Positions 11,172 through 22,183 of a DNA stretch of 64,000 nt are shown here, piece after piece. Within the stretch, counting starts at the first letter, position 1. Every line of letters starts with the position of its first letter. The notes beneath the pieces are model-generated. The model did no database searches. It was not told the DNA's origin and worked only from the letters and a program-made list of their open reading frames with translations. Both the position numbers and the translations under genes were made by a program. The stretch is from positions 61,557,722-61,621,721 of the forward strand of contig NC_081846.1 in assembly GCF_963259705.1 (NCBI RefSeq). The letters run 5' to 3'. The stretch comes from Myotis daubentonii (lineage: Eukaryota > Chordata > Mammalia > Chiroptera > Vespertilionidae).

Positions 11172-11389
11172 CAGGGGTGGGCAAACATTTTGACTCGAGG
11201 GCCACAATGGGTTCTTAAACTGGACCGGAGGGCCGGAACAAAAGCATGGATGGAGTGTTTGTGTGAACTAATATAAATTCAAAGTAAACATCATTACATA
11301 AAAGGGTACGGTCTTTTTTTTTTTTTTTTAGTTTTATTCATTTCAAACGGGCCAGATCCCGCCCGCGGGCCGTAGTTTGCCCACGGCTG
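11172..11389. mobile_element. hAT MITE, 'gggcaaac' family
   Basis: 218 bp; ends caggggtgggcaaac...gtttgcccacggctg. TSD gtctacac at 11164-11171 and 11390-11397, perfect. Same family as 37455-37668 and 55637-55850. It entered the TSD of the preceding 43-bp element, leaving three copies of the octamer. Confidence 0.95.
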
Positions 11390-11397
11390 GTCTACAC

Positions 11398-11906
11398 AGT
11401 TCTCCAGAGGCTCCCACTGGAATTGCGCCACAGTTGCCCACAGCCATAATTCATTCACACTTTACTGACTTTCCCTTTCTCCATTGCATTACTTTTATAT
11501 CCTGGAATTACTTTCTGTGTAAACCATCTGCTGTAGGAAAACAGTTCAGCTGTGGCACCTGTCAATCTTGTAGGTATCCATATAGACAAAGACTTGAACC
11601 TCAACTTATCAGAGTCTTGGTGGAACACTTTGTATTCCAAATAGACCTCAAGAGGATGGGAGGTCTTTAAGGAGCTGATATGGGGCCATCTCCCACTCGC
11701 CTCCCTATCAGCTATCACAGGCCGATTTCTCATCACCTCCTACATTTGGATAAGGTGTGGGAACTTCTGCCTTGGCCCCCTCAGAATAGAGCTGTAAAAC
11801 AAGCCATTAGTAGACTGACTAGACCTGGTCTACAAGTCCTGTTGTAATCTGGGTCCTTTTGCTTCAGTGTGCAGGACAAGGATCAAGGGGAGTAGGCCCC
11901 TTTGGT
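11398..11906. other. Unassigned stretch
   Basis: No recognised repeat. Overlapping frames of 97 (+) and 93 (-) codons occur at 11377-11736, but neither resembles a known family. Confidence 0.4.
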
Positions 11907-12016
11907 TTATTCTTCATTTTGCTATCTATGTAAGTATTCACCTGTATATTTTTAAAGTGGCTTATTCTTCATTTTGCTATCTGTGTAAGTATCCACCTGT
12001 ATATTTTTTAAGTGGC
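11907..12016. repeat. 55-bp tandem duplication
   Basis: Two adjacent copies (11907-11961 and 11962-12016) of a unit beginning ttattcttcattttgctatc, differing at only a few positions. Confidence 0.9.
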
Positions 12017-12559
12017 TCTACCATTTGAATCATCAGGCCTTAGTTTTGACCTCTTTGTATATGTCAGCTGGACATTCGCATCCAAGTCCTAGTCTCAGGC
12101 TCTGCATTTGCAGGAATTGAAACTAAGATAAGCAAATATTGTTTCTATAATTGGTCACAATATGACTTTAAATCAGAAATATGGATATAAACATAACATA
12201 CTATATTTAAATTTGAACTGATAAATAGAGAGTCTATATAAATGCATGAAAGCAAAAAAAGACACCCCCGCCAAAAAAAATAAATTAAATAATCTCCAAA
12301 ATGTAAATAATAATTACATCTAAGAAGAGGGATTTTCATTATTTTTATTTTTTCTTTCTATTCTTCATAGTTTCTAAACTTTCCATCTTGGGCATTATTT
12401 CTATTATAATTTAAACCTATTTTTTTTAATTAAATTGGGAAGAATATTTAAAATACACATGGCAAGTTTTTATCCTTTATATACAAGTGTTTTTACATAT
12501 CACCATGTAAAATAAAAGTAGACAAAAATGTAAATATTCTGAAGTAAAAGCAGTAAATA
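12017..12559. other. Unassigned AT-rich stretch
   Basis: Possibly the upstream part of the old L1 that becomes recognisable at about 12560; no gene seen. Confidence 0.35.
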
Positions 12560-12960
12560 CTCTAAAATAACAGTAGACAAACAAGCTATTCACAAAAGAA
12601 GTATAGATGGGTAATGAACATGTGCAGGAAAGTTCAAACTTAACCAAAGCATTATTATTCAAATACTCACAAATTAATGAAAACAACGAGGTGCCACTGT
12701 TTCCTTTTAAATTGGAGAATTAGATGATAATATATGATGCAGTGAAATAGGCACTCATATACTCATATTAAAAGTATAAACCAGTCCAATTTCCTGGGGG
12801 CAATGTACAAAGTCTTATGAATGTTCATTCTCTTAATACAGAGATATAGCTTAAAAGAATTTTCTTCTGGGAAAAAATCAGAGATATTCAGAAAAAGTTT
12901 GGCAGAAAAGTGTTGTTTCTGAGTGATGGGATTATTATGCATGATTTTATTTTCATTTTT
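12560..12960 (+). mobile_element. Old L1 ORF2 3'/3' UTR remnant
   Basis: Follows the wording of L1M-type elements ('gctattcacaaaagaagtatagatggg', '...gggggcaatgtacaaag', 'aaaaaatcagagatattc' in order) with heavy divergence and no open frame. Confidence 0.6.
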
Positions 12961-12976
12961 ATACTTTTCTGTAGTT

Positions 12977-13065
12977 CAGCAATTTTCAACCATATATTTT
13001 TTTGGGTGCACTGCAGCATTCTTGTAATTAGTTTACTTGTGCCATGAGATGAGAAAGGTTAAAAA
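12977..13065 (+). mobile_element. Old hAT-like repeat fragment
   Basis: Contains 'aattagttta...tgtgccatgagat...aaggtt', shared with 47470-47530. The phrase is typical of an old non-autonomous hAT-type mammalian repeat; ends are not resolved. Confidence 0.45.
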
Positions 13066-13813
13066 TTGATGCTGCAGTTTTCAGATATTTCCACTAAATA
13101 CATATGTAGAGCCATTATAAATAGAAAAACATAAAGTTATTTTCTATTCTAAAAGATAAAATATGAACCAACAATTAAACTCCACAAAAGAAGCACCATC
13201 CTTTCCCTTTCTACTTTCATTCCATTAATGTGACAAGGGTGATATGAGTGAACTAATTTGCCATAGCTGGCCATGTGCAGAAAGAAATATAACTCCCTAT
13301 TTGTTTCTCTGCCTTGAAATGGAATCATGGAATCAACATGCTTTTTCTCTACAATCAGAAGATGGAATGACTTAGCAGCAGAAGTGAACCGAAGGAAATT
13401 CTCTCTCTGTGTCGGTCTCAATGCTCAGTTATGTTGCAGATGTTACCTACAGGCTTTTTCTGCATCAACAACCTCTTATTGTTAAAACATATAATGGACA
13501 TAGCCAACTACTACAATACATAGCTTAGCACATGGTTCATTCTTTACACAACAGATGTTAACATTGAAGCAACAATGAGTTGAAAATAATCATGTTTTCT
13601 TCTCAGAACATGATAGTTTTGACATTAAGAGCTAGAACTTTTTAAATGTCAACTCCCTTCATTTGATAGATTGGGCCTTTTTTGTTTCTACTAACACAGG
13701 ACTTAAATCTGTTGAATTAATATTAAGATATTCAACTCCTGGAATATGAAGGGACTTTCGTGCATTTTCCAATAAGAAAAGATAATCTAACAATGTCTTA
13801 GCCAAATCAATAC
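13066..13813. other. Unassigned stretch
   Basis: No feature recognised; one 90-codon antisense frame (13149-13421) without family signature. Confidence 0.4.
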
Positions 13814-13824
13814 TTTCTCATACT

Positions 13825-14047
13825 TTATTTTTTAAAATGTTTTTATTGATTTCAGAGAGGAAGGGAGAGGGAGAGAGAGAAAAACATCAATGATAAGAGA
13901 GAATCATTAATTAGCTGCCTCCTGCATGACCCCTACTGGCAATTGAACCCGCAATCCTGACATGTGCCCTGACGGGAAATCTCCAACAGTGACCTCCTGA
14001 TTCATAGGTCAATGCTCAACCACTGAGCCATGCCTACTGGCCAACAA
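13825..14047 (-). mobile_element. Ves SINE
   Basis: Antisense copy: T-rich/tattgatttcagag start, GA-rich block, 'cagctgcctcctgcatg'-like segment and complement of the tRNA head at the right. Target duplication tttctcatact at 13814-13824 and 14048-14058. Confidence 0.92.
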
Positions 14048-14058
14048 TTTCTCATACT

Positions 14059-14419
14059 GTAAAGTGCTATATTTCATCAACTGGAAGACTCTATAACTTA
14101 ACATGCACCATTATTGTAGGTACCATTAAAAAAATTGCAAAGTAAATAATGAGAAAATACACATCTCAATTATAAGATGCATACCAATTGCAGATGTGTT
14201 CAAATGGGGGTGTGCATCTGAAAATCAAACTACGCAGGGTTTGGGTTTCAGCCACAGACTGGAGGCAGTTCTCATTCATTTGATTAACTTTTTGCATTCT
14301 ATTTCTGAAAGGAACTGACAAGTTTATAAACAAATTCAAAGCTTAATTAACCACTCAAAGACTTAACTACTCAAAGTGAGATTCAAACTCTATATCATGG
14401 AATGTCACCTACAGTCAGT
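14059..14419. other. Unassigned stretch
   Basis: Nothing recognised. Confidence 0.4.
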
Positions 14420-15100
14420 GATGTTCAGGAACCAGCCTCAGACCAGGATATGTAAGCAGGTTTAATTATCAAGACTCTCATGAGTCAGTTATTGTAACCA
14501 ACTATTAAAAATTGTGGACAAGCTCAAAGAAGGCCTGTGTGGCAGCTTTGCAAACTCAGAGACCCTAAGTAACCACAAAGGATGGTCTGAAATTAAAACT
14601 TTTTAACTAAAAGCAGTTTATATCCTAGGCTAGAATTTTCCCCAACACAAGTCGATCTTTATCTTAACTGAAGCTGTCTATTGTCTTTTGTTTCTAGGGT
14701 GACATCCCTCTAGATGTCAGGGTAACCCCTTTTTCCAGACCCTTAGGGCACAACAAGTGCACCAGGGTGAAGACCAAAATCCTCTCCTTGTTATTGTTGT
14801 CATGTTAATTACGGACTAATAACTATCCTGTACCCACCTATGTAAAAGATGTGTCTATCATTTTACTTTTCATCCAATCCTAGAGGTTTCTCCTCACCCC
14901 CACTTTGCTTTCTCCCACCTCCATAATCTATCACCAATGGATTTCATGTAACCCATTTGCATCTTCTCTTTTTATTGTCATGTATAAAATAAAATGCAAA
15001 ACTGACACTCTCTATAGCATTATCTCAATCCGTTGAGGTTTTGCTTCCAGACAATTGTTGACAGTTTCACTCAAATACACTCACAAAAATTCTTCACAGG
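14420..15100 (+). mobile_element. LTR-like segment (probable solo LTR)
   Basis: Order of signals fits an endogenous retroviral LTR on the plus strand: pyrimidine-rich block, 'tgtataaaataaaatgc' (TATA/poly(A)-signal type, about 14984-15000), then a U5-like stretch with 'ccgttgaggttttgcttcc'. I could not find matching TSDs, so edges are approximate. No retroviral coding sequence adjoins it. Confidence 0.5.
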
Positions 15101-15523
15101 TTTGAATGTTTCTTACGTTGACAAAGTTAAATTATATTAAAATGAAATAGATCCTATTAAAAATAAAGGTAATAAATACTCAAAAAAGTATCGCCTCCTA
15201 ATTATTTACTATTATCTAGTTCAAGATTATTTATGCCTAATGTATCTGTATAGTGGAACTACAATAGTGATGAGCCATTGCATATCTCTTTCCAATTCTG
15301 CACTCAGTGATGTCATTGACAGTTTGAAACCAGCCACATGGAAGTATTTACACCATGGAAATCAGCATATACTACAAATCAGGCATCCCCCTCTCCCACC
15401 CCACCCCCTGCACACACATACACAAAAGTCTATTATTAAACATATTTACCAGCACACCACTGCTTACAATAACAAACAAAAATACAACAACAAAAAACCA
15501 AACCTATTAAAAGCTTGGTCCCA
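15101..15523. other. Unassigned stretch
   Basis: A 145-codon frame (15240-15677) starts here but runs into the SINE, and has low-complexity His/Asn-rich composition. Not considered a gene. Confidence 0.45.
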
Positions 15524-15786
15524 CCCTGGCCAGTGTGGTTCAATCATTAGAGCATCAGCCCTGGCACCGAAGGATCTCAGGTTCGATTCTCAGTCAAGGT
15601 TCCTTACCTCGTTTGCAGGCTGGATCCCCAGCTATGGTCTGGCGTGTGCAGGAGACAACCAGTCTTTCTCACATTGATGTTTCTCTCTCCTCTGTCTCTC
15701 TCCTCCTCCTCTCTCTCCCCCTTCCCATTCTCTCTGAAAAGCAATGGAAAAAATATCCTCCTGTAAGGATTAACAACAACAAAAAA
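15524..15786 (+). mobile_element. Ves SINE
   Basis: Head 'ccctggccagtgtggttcaatcattagagc', B box ggttcgattctc, CT-rich block and a tail 'aaatatcctcctgtaaggatt'. The same 'atatcctc...gaggatt' tail occurs in the copies at 19.8 and 60.1 kb, marking a subfamily. Confidence 0.9.
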
Positions 15787-15863
15787 TGTCTGGTCCTTAA
15801 GTTAATACACTAGCTACATATTACACATCAATTTATATGTATTCAGATGAAAGCAGTGGGTCA

Positions 15864-18217
15864 AGAAACTAAGATGGCAGCATAGATAAACACCGGGAAA
15901 TTGCTGCTTCCCACAACAATTGATAAATGCATCAAAAACACAAGGCGGACATCATCCAGAACTACAGGAGGGCTGGCTGAGTGTAAATTCTACAACTAGA
16001 AGGAAAGAAAAGCACACTGAGAGCCAGAGGAGCTGCGCAGGTGGAGTGCAGAGGTACGGGGGCTCGCGCGCGCGGAAAGGGTCTGGCACCTGAGGACACG
16101 GCTGTCTTTTTTAATCCGGAGGGAGACACAAGCTCCCAATGGCTCTGAAATCTGGTTCCGGGAAGTCTCTGGGGACCCAGGACTCATACGGGGAGAAACT
16201 GGACTGTCTGGCAGTGGGCGAGCTTGAGAGCGGCTTTCCCTCAGAGGTGCTTGCAGCCATTGCCGGGACACTGGGACTCGCGACTCCTTAGGGCGGGGCT
16301 AAGGCTCTGCCATAGCTGCTTGCTCCACCCTTGGATTTCTTGAGACCCCGCCCTGCCCAGGCTGCGGCAGAGGCTTTTGCATATGAATGCCCCGGCCATT
16401 TGCAACCTGTAATTACCTAACCGCAGCCGGCCAGATAGACCCAGAGCTTCCAAGAGAAGGCCCAAGGCCCCACAGCGGCTTGCATTGCTACACAGCTGAG
16501 CATCATCAGGGCACTTCCAAACTCCAAAAAAAAAAACGAAGGGGAATCTGCAGTTCTCTTCGTAGTTCCTGCTGTGTAACCTCAGGCAGAGGCTAAATTA
16601 GCACCTCCTTAGATCCAAGAGCCACTGTACCCAGTGGTCAGAGGGGGACCATCCAGATCACAACTCCTCAGATCCATAAGGGACACACTCAGGGTGCAGT
16701 CTCAGTGAGCACCAAAGCCCCACTGAAGCAAGTCTTGCCCCAGAAAGGTGTCTCCCGCACAGAAGTTCTCCCACTGCAGACACAGCTGATTCTCACTGCC
16801 AATTGGCCTGGAGGTCAATTCCTCCCAGTGATCCTACAACAACCAAGGCATAGCTACAACAAGACTGTGCACAAAGCCCACAAAGGGGTGCACCAAGAGT
16901 GTCCACCTCAGGTAACTGGGGAGGCTGAGCCACTGGGCCCTACAGGACACCTAGCGCACAAAGCCACTCTATCAACACAGGGAAGCAGCCAAAATGCGGA
17001 GACAAAGAAACAGGTCACAAATGGCAGAAACGGAGGAAAGCAAACGACTGGATATAGAGTTCAAGGCCACGTTTATAAGGTTTTTCAAGAATTTTATGGA
17101 AACCGCCGATAAATTTAATGAGTCCCTCAATAAGTATAGTGAGACCATGGGGGACATGAAAAAGGACCAACTAGAAATTAAGCATACACTGACTGAAATA
17201 AAGAATAATTTACAGAGATCCAACAGCAGACAAGAGGATCCCAAGAATCAAGTCAAAGATTTGAAATACAAAGAAACAAAAAATACCCAACTGAAAAAGA
17301 AAAAAGAAAAGAGATTCCAAAAATATGAAGATAGTGTAAGGAGCCTCTGGGACAACTTCAAGCGTACCAACATCAGAATTATAGGGGTACCAGAAGAAGA
17401 GAGAGGGCAAGATATTGAAAACCTATTTGAAGAAATAATGACAGAAAACTTCCCCTACCTGGTGAAAGAAATAGACTTACAAGTCCAGGAAGCGCAGAGA
17501 ACCCCAAACAAAAGGAATCCAAAGAGGACCACACCAAGACACATCATAATTAAAATGCCAAGAGCAAAAGACAAAGAGAGAATCTTAAAAGCAGCAAGAG
17601 AAAGACAGTCAGTTACCTACAAGGGAGTACCCATACAACTGTCAGCTGATTTCTCAACAGAAACCATGCAGGCCAGAAGAGAGTGGCAAGAAATATTCAA
17701 AGTGATGAATAGCAAGAACCTGTAACCAAGATTACTTTATCCAGCAAAGCTATCATTCAGAATAGAAGGTCAGATAAAGAGCTTCACGGATAAGAAAAAG
17801 CTAAAGGAGTTCATCATCACCAAACCAGCATTATATGAAATGCTGAAAGGTATTCTTTAAGAAGAGGAAGAAGAAAAAGGAACTCTTACCATTTGCCACA
17901 GCATGGATGGAACTGGAGAGCGGATAAATACCACAGGATCTCACTCATTTGTGGAATATAATGAACAACATAAACTGATGAACAAGGACTGATCCAGAGA
18001 CAGAGAGGCATTGATTGGACTGTCGGGCTTTGGAGGGAGGGTAGAGGAGGGTGGGGGTAAGGGGGAAAGATCAACCAAAGGACTTACATGCAGGCATATA
18101 GGCCTAACCAATAGACACGGACAACGGGGGGGCGGGGGGGGGGGTAGAGGGTAACGTGGGGACAAGGACACATATGTAATATCTTAATCAATAAAAATAT
18201 ATTTAAAAAAAAAGAAA
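15864..18217 (+). mobile_element. Full-length ORF1-only L1 derivative (HAL1-like)
   Basis: A complete insertion: perfect 15-bp TSD gaaagcagtgggtca at 15849-15863 and 18218-18232. It starts with an L1-type 5' UTR ('aagatggcagcatagataaac', CpG-rich near 16020-16330), carries ORF1 (16994 onward), and then passes almost directly into L1 3'-end sequence ('catggatggaactggagag', G-rich tract at 18126-18145) and an A-rich tail. The about 3.8-kb ORF2 is absent. It is either a non-autonomous half-L1 or an L1 deleted before insertion, since one TSD brackets the whole. Confidence 0.88.
16994..17725 (+). pseudogene. L1-type ORF1 protein, 243 codons, prematurely terminated
   Basis: L1 ORF1p is a trimeric RNA-binding chaperone that packages L1 RNA. 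This frame opens at the canonical MRRQ start, has a short coiled-coil-like region (about residues 20-105, Lys/Glu-rich), then the RRM-like core with NIRIIGVPEEE (about 125-135) and RHIIIKM (about 180-186), and the C-terminal domain entry ILKAARERQSVTYKG. It stops after MNSKNL. The 31.2-kb copy continues past this point with a CAA codon where this copy has TAA, then PRLLYPAKLSF; here that tract is still present in frame but after the stop. About 45 C-terminal residues are lost, so RNA binding is probably impaired. Length is below the usual 300-340 of mammalian ORF1p. The frame is otherwise free of stops, pointing to a fairly recent insertion. Confidence 0.88.
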
Positions 18218-18232
18218 GAAAGCAGTGGGTCA

Positions 18233-19616
18233 TTGAAAGAACAAGAGGAAGGGAAGTGAAAAAGAAATTAAAAATCTAAACATGACCTTAAAACAAACTG
18301 AATAAAATACATATTTTTCATATAACTTATATAGTGTCTGAATTATTCAAAAAGGTCACTTCAGTTTTCAGTGTTAAAATTTCAGTATTCAAGTGCCTGA
18401 ATGACCTTCTTACCTTGACTGCCTTATAAAAGGCAGAATGCTACACACTGCATTTTTTTAATCATATAGAACTTCTAATTTGAGTGGGATTACAATTTAC
18501 CCATTTTTTTTCCATTAAATGAGAAAAAAAATTGCTATCATTTTTCAAAGACAATAACCTGGCATGAATTTGTATAATACTGCCCTCAGAATAACCCTCC
18601 TTATCTACAAACCAGTCAAATTCAACTGGGTCAAATAAAATTTGTATGCTGACTACTGAGAGTGAAGCAACAATCTTTTAAAAGTTTCTATCATTTCATG
18701 AAGAGTGATGTTAAATGATTTCTGTACAAAACAAAACAAAAAACTATGATCTCATAAAATGTCAAAGATGGCAAGTTCACTGTCCTTTGCCTCCTAGCCG
18801 AGGACTCCAGTAACCTGAGGAGGTTTATTTATGAGAATTCATGTAAATCTCGTTAGGCTCTTCTTAATACCCCATGGCACTTTGGAGAGAATATATTTTA
18901 TCTTATTTTGCATTTACATAATGCAATTTGAAAGTTTCATATTGTATAATCTCATTTTACTCAGTTTATTTTTTAAGGAAAACAAATTACTTGCAGCTTT
19001 TCTACAAAAGAAACCCTATGTGAACTATACCCAAATAACTTGCAGAGAACTAGTTGCCATGGCTATACAGAAAAAGTAAGACATTGCTGCTAATAGGAAT
19101 GTTGAAAAATCTAATTTCCAACCTGGATTTATGATACTAGATTTTTGATTATATGAATTAATGAAGCCAACGCAGCATCCAACTCTTATCCAAGGAACTG
19201 GGGGCAAACACACTTTTTAATAATACTTTTTAAACAAAGAACATGTGAACATTTATAACTAAACTATTAAAAACTTAGAGTTAGCACTGTCCCCTTCATT
19301 TACTCTTTGCTTCCTAATAAAATATTGCTTTCTCCTCCTTAATCTAACTCAAGTTTTCATAACAGATAATTTCTGGTCCTCGTCATTAAATGAGTGAATA
19401 AAGAGAAACAAAAGTACGACCAAGCATGGCCCCTTCAGGAACGGTCAGCAAGCCCTTCCTCATTGGGTAGAAGGTTTGAAGAGAGAATGGTGGGAGATAA
19501 ACCTAGAAAGCTGCATTGGGACAACATAACGAAGGAAGGGTCACATATATGTTGTGATAAGAAATTTATAGTTAAGCAGCCGGCTCAAGCCAAGAGTCAC
19601 CAAATGTTTTTTAAAG
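18233..19616. other. Unassigned stretch, no gene seen
   Basis: AT-rich; 60-90-codon frames only, without recognisable motifs. Confidence 0.45.
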
Positions 19617-19627
19617 AGGGCAAAATT

Positions 19628-19864
19628 GCCCTGGCTGGTGTGGCTCACTTGGTTGAAGTGTCTTCCCATACATGAGAAGGGTCCCAGGTTCAATTCCAAG
19701 TCAGGGATCATACACAGGTTGCAGGTTCAGTTCCCAGTCGAAGCAACCAATCCATGTTTCTCTCTCACATTGATGTTTTTCTATCTCCCTCTCTCTTCCT
19801 CCTTTTCTAAAAAAAAGGTCAATAAAAGCATATCCTCGGGTGAAGGTTAAAAAATAAAAAAAAT
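19628..19864 (+). mobile_element. Ves SINE
   Basis: Head 'gccctggctggtgtggctc', CT-rich block, tail with 'catatcctcgggtgaagg'. Near-perfect TSD agggcaaaatt / agggcacaatt (19617-19627, 19865-19875). Confidence 0.93.
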
Positions 19865-19875
19865 AGGGCACAATT

Positions 19876-20321
19876 TTTAAAATGCTTTCGAAGCATCAGT
19901 TTGGCAGCTGAGCAAAAATGTTTTAGAGAAAAGTTGCCTGAATAAAGGATACCAACTTCTTAAGACATAACTGCATAATCATAGTTATAGACAGAAAAAA
20001 CTTACATTATGAAGTACACTTCAAGAATCACAACATGGAACTGTTTTCCATTTGAAAGGTCTAGCCATACATGTGATACCGTAGAAGCTTTGTAGCTGTA
20101 CTAAGGCCTAAAGCGTTGCAGGTGTCTATGTCACTGCCTCCCCATCTTATGCTCCTCTAGAAACTTCTCCCACACACACCTCTGCCAGATGTAGATGCTA
20201 GTGCTCCCTCCCCCATCTCAAGTACTTAGTTCTAGTTAAGCAACCAGGTCAAGCCAGTTTGCCCTTTCCAATGCTTGGAATTGTGGAGACTAACATTTTC
20301 TCTATCTTATTACACATATAA
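19876..20321. other. Unassigned stretch
   Basis: Nothing recognised. Confidence 0.4.
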
Positions 20322-20487
20322 AGGATACCTCAGAGATATTACAGGTTCGGTTCCAGATCACTCCAAGAAAGTGAATATTGCAATAAAGCAAGTCATAATC
20401 ATGTAGCTAGTGGAGGATCCTGCCATCAATTTGTTTAAAAACGCAACATCTGTGAAACACAATCGAATGTGGTCTGCCTGTACCTGT
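20322..20487 (+). mobile_element. Tigger/pogo-type DNA transposon fragment
   Basis: Left part 'tacctcagagatattacagg' and 'ttcggttccaga' plus 'gcaataaagcaagtca', with right end '...gtggtctgcctgtacctg', match the termini of old mammalian Tigger-related MITEs. Internally deleted. Confidence 0.75.
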
Positions 20488-21322
20488 ATTTCTACTTTCC
20501 GGGTACAATTATAAAAATGTATTTTGAACCTTTTCTTTAGTTTCTGGAAAATTCTGTTACCTTAAAATAGTACCAATGTGAAAAAACAAACATGCTCACT
20601 TGCATATATATGATGTACATCTGTAGCATCCTGAGAAAAGAAAAGTGTTTCTCTTTACTTTGTGCAGGCAGGAGGCATGCAGGGGATCCTATTATAGAGA
20701 TATGTTTCAGATTTATGTTTTGAAGAATTTTCTTAAGAACTATATCTGAAATAATGAGGAAACACTGACTCAAGAGAAAGGAAATAGTGCTTTTATAAGA
20801 AAAGATTAGATTTCCTTCTGGTCATCTTTGGGACTAGATATTGGAGTTAGAAAAAAGATTTATGTAAAACATTAAAAATCTTATTGCAGTAGATGACCTT
20901 CAAAGGCAATGGTTTTCCATCTTGTTTTACTGCCCTCACATAAAAGTAGTAACAAATACTATCATCAGCAGTCACAATAGCTCATTATAGCAATCCCTTT
21001 TATTTGGGGAGGGGTGTTCTAGCTTTGGTTGGGGTGGTTCACATTACAGTCCAGGGGTGGGAGGGGAACTGAATGGATGTGCACATTTTGAAAAAGATAT
21101 GAGGTGGAACTGATGTAACTTTGCACCACCACCCCAATCCAACCCACCTCCAACCCTACTATAAACAGTTTCCCTAGACTTTGCCCTGAATTAAAGTCTT
21201 GCTTTAAGCCCTATCCACCAGGAAGTGATTTGAATCCTGGGGCTCTTAGCAGGATTAAGCTGAATTTTGGTTGGAGTGACCAAATTTGTATTCATATTCT
21301 CACTGCACAGCTCTGAGATGAA
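20488..21322. other. Unassigned stretch
   Basis: No recognised feature; one 78-codon antisense frame at 20537-20773 without signature. Confidence 0.4.
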
Positions 21323-21338
21323 CTGAATTCTTTATCTT

Positions 21339-21538
21339 TTTTAAAAATATATTTTATTGATGTTTTACAGCGAGAAAGGGAGAGGGATAGAAAGTTAGAA
21401 ACATCGATCAGCTGCCTCCTGCAAACCCCCTACTGGGGATGTGCCTGCAGCCAAGGTACATGCCCTTGACCGGAATTGAACCCGGGACCCTTGAGTCCGC
21501 AGGCCAACGTTCAATCCACTGAGCCAAACCAGTTAAGG
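21339..21538 (-). mobile_element. Ves SINE (first of a serial pair)
   Basis: Antisense copy with the 'gagccaaacc' complement of the head at the right edge. Flanked by ctgaattctttatctt at 21323-21338 and 21539-21554 (perfect 16 bp). Confidence 0.95.
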
Positions 21539-21554
21539 CTGAATTCTTTATCTT

Positions 21555-21770
21555 ATTTTTTAAATATATTTTTATTGATTTCAGAGAAGAAGAGAGAGGG
21601 AAAGAGATAAAAACATCAATGATGAGAGAGCATATCATTGATTGGCTGTCTCCTGCATGCACCCTACTGGGGGTTGAACCCGCAACCCTGGCATATGCCT
21701 TTACCAGGAATCAAACCATGACCTCCAGGTTCATAGGTTGATGCTTAACCACTGAGTGACACAGGACGGG
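21555..21770 (-). mobile_element. Ves SINE (second of a serial pair)
   Basis: A second, different antisense copy (dimeric-type 'gacctccaggttcataggttg' end). Its left flank is the shared 16-mer and its right flank is tgaattctttattt at 21771-21784, one mismatch. Two SINEs therefore used the same target. Confidence 0.93.
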
Positions 21771-21889
21771 TGAATTCTTTATTTGTTGATTAAAGGCAAA
21801 CCAGCAGACCAAATCTGAATTCAGCTATCGACAGTTCTTTTAGGCCTAAAGGGTGATTTTTTTGAATGTGTGTTTGGTTATCTTTAGAT

Positions 21890-22089
21890 CAGCGGTTCTC
21901 AACCTGTCGAGGTTGAGGGGGTCGAATGACCCTTTCACAGGGGTCACCTAAAACCATCGGAAAACACATATATAATTACATATTGTTTTTGTGATTAATC
22001 ACTTTGCTTTAATTATGTTCAATTTGTAACAATGAAATTGGAGGTCACCACAACATGAGGAACTGCATTAGGAAGGTTGAGAACCACTG
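21890..22089 (+). mobile_element. SPIN non-autonomous hAT element
   Basis: 200 bp; ends cagcggttctcaacct...aggttgagaaccactg, internal blocks 'gtcgaatgaccctttcacag', 'aaaaccatcggaaaacacat' and 'ggtcaccacaacatgaggaa' identify the SPIN (Space Invader) family. Perfect 8-bp TSD ctttagat at 21882-21889 and 22090-22097. Internally shortened near the right end. Confidence 0.95.
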
Positions 22090-22156
22090 CTTTAGATAGA
22101 GGATAGACTTCTCCCATTTTCCATAATCACTTCTATACTCTCTTATCCCAGATTTA

Positions 22157-22183
22157 AAATATATATATATATATATATATATA
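22157..22183. repeat. (TA)n microsatellite
   Basis: About 13 TA units immediately left of the Helitron. Confidence 0.95.

Noticed and set aside
16994..17725. 243-codon frame as a possible host gene
   Set aside because: The motifs, the L1 5' UTR before it and the L1 tail after it show it is a retrotransposon ORF1 with a premature stop.
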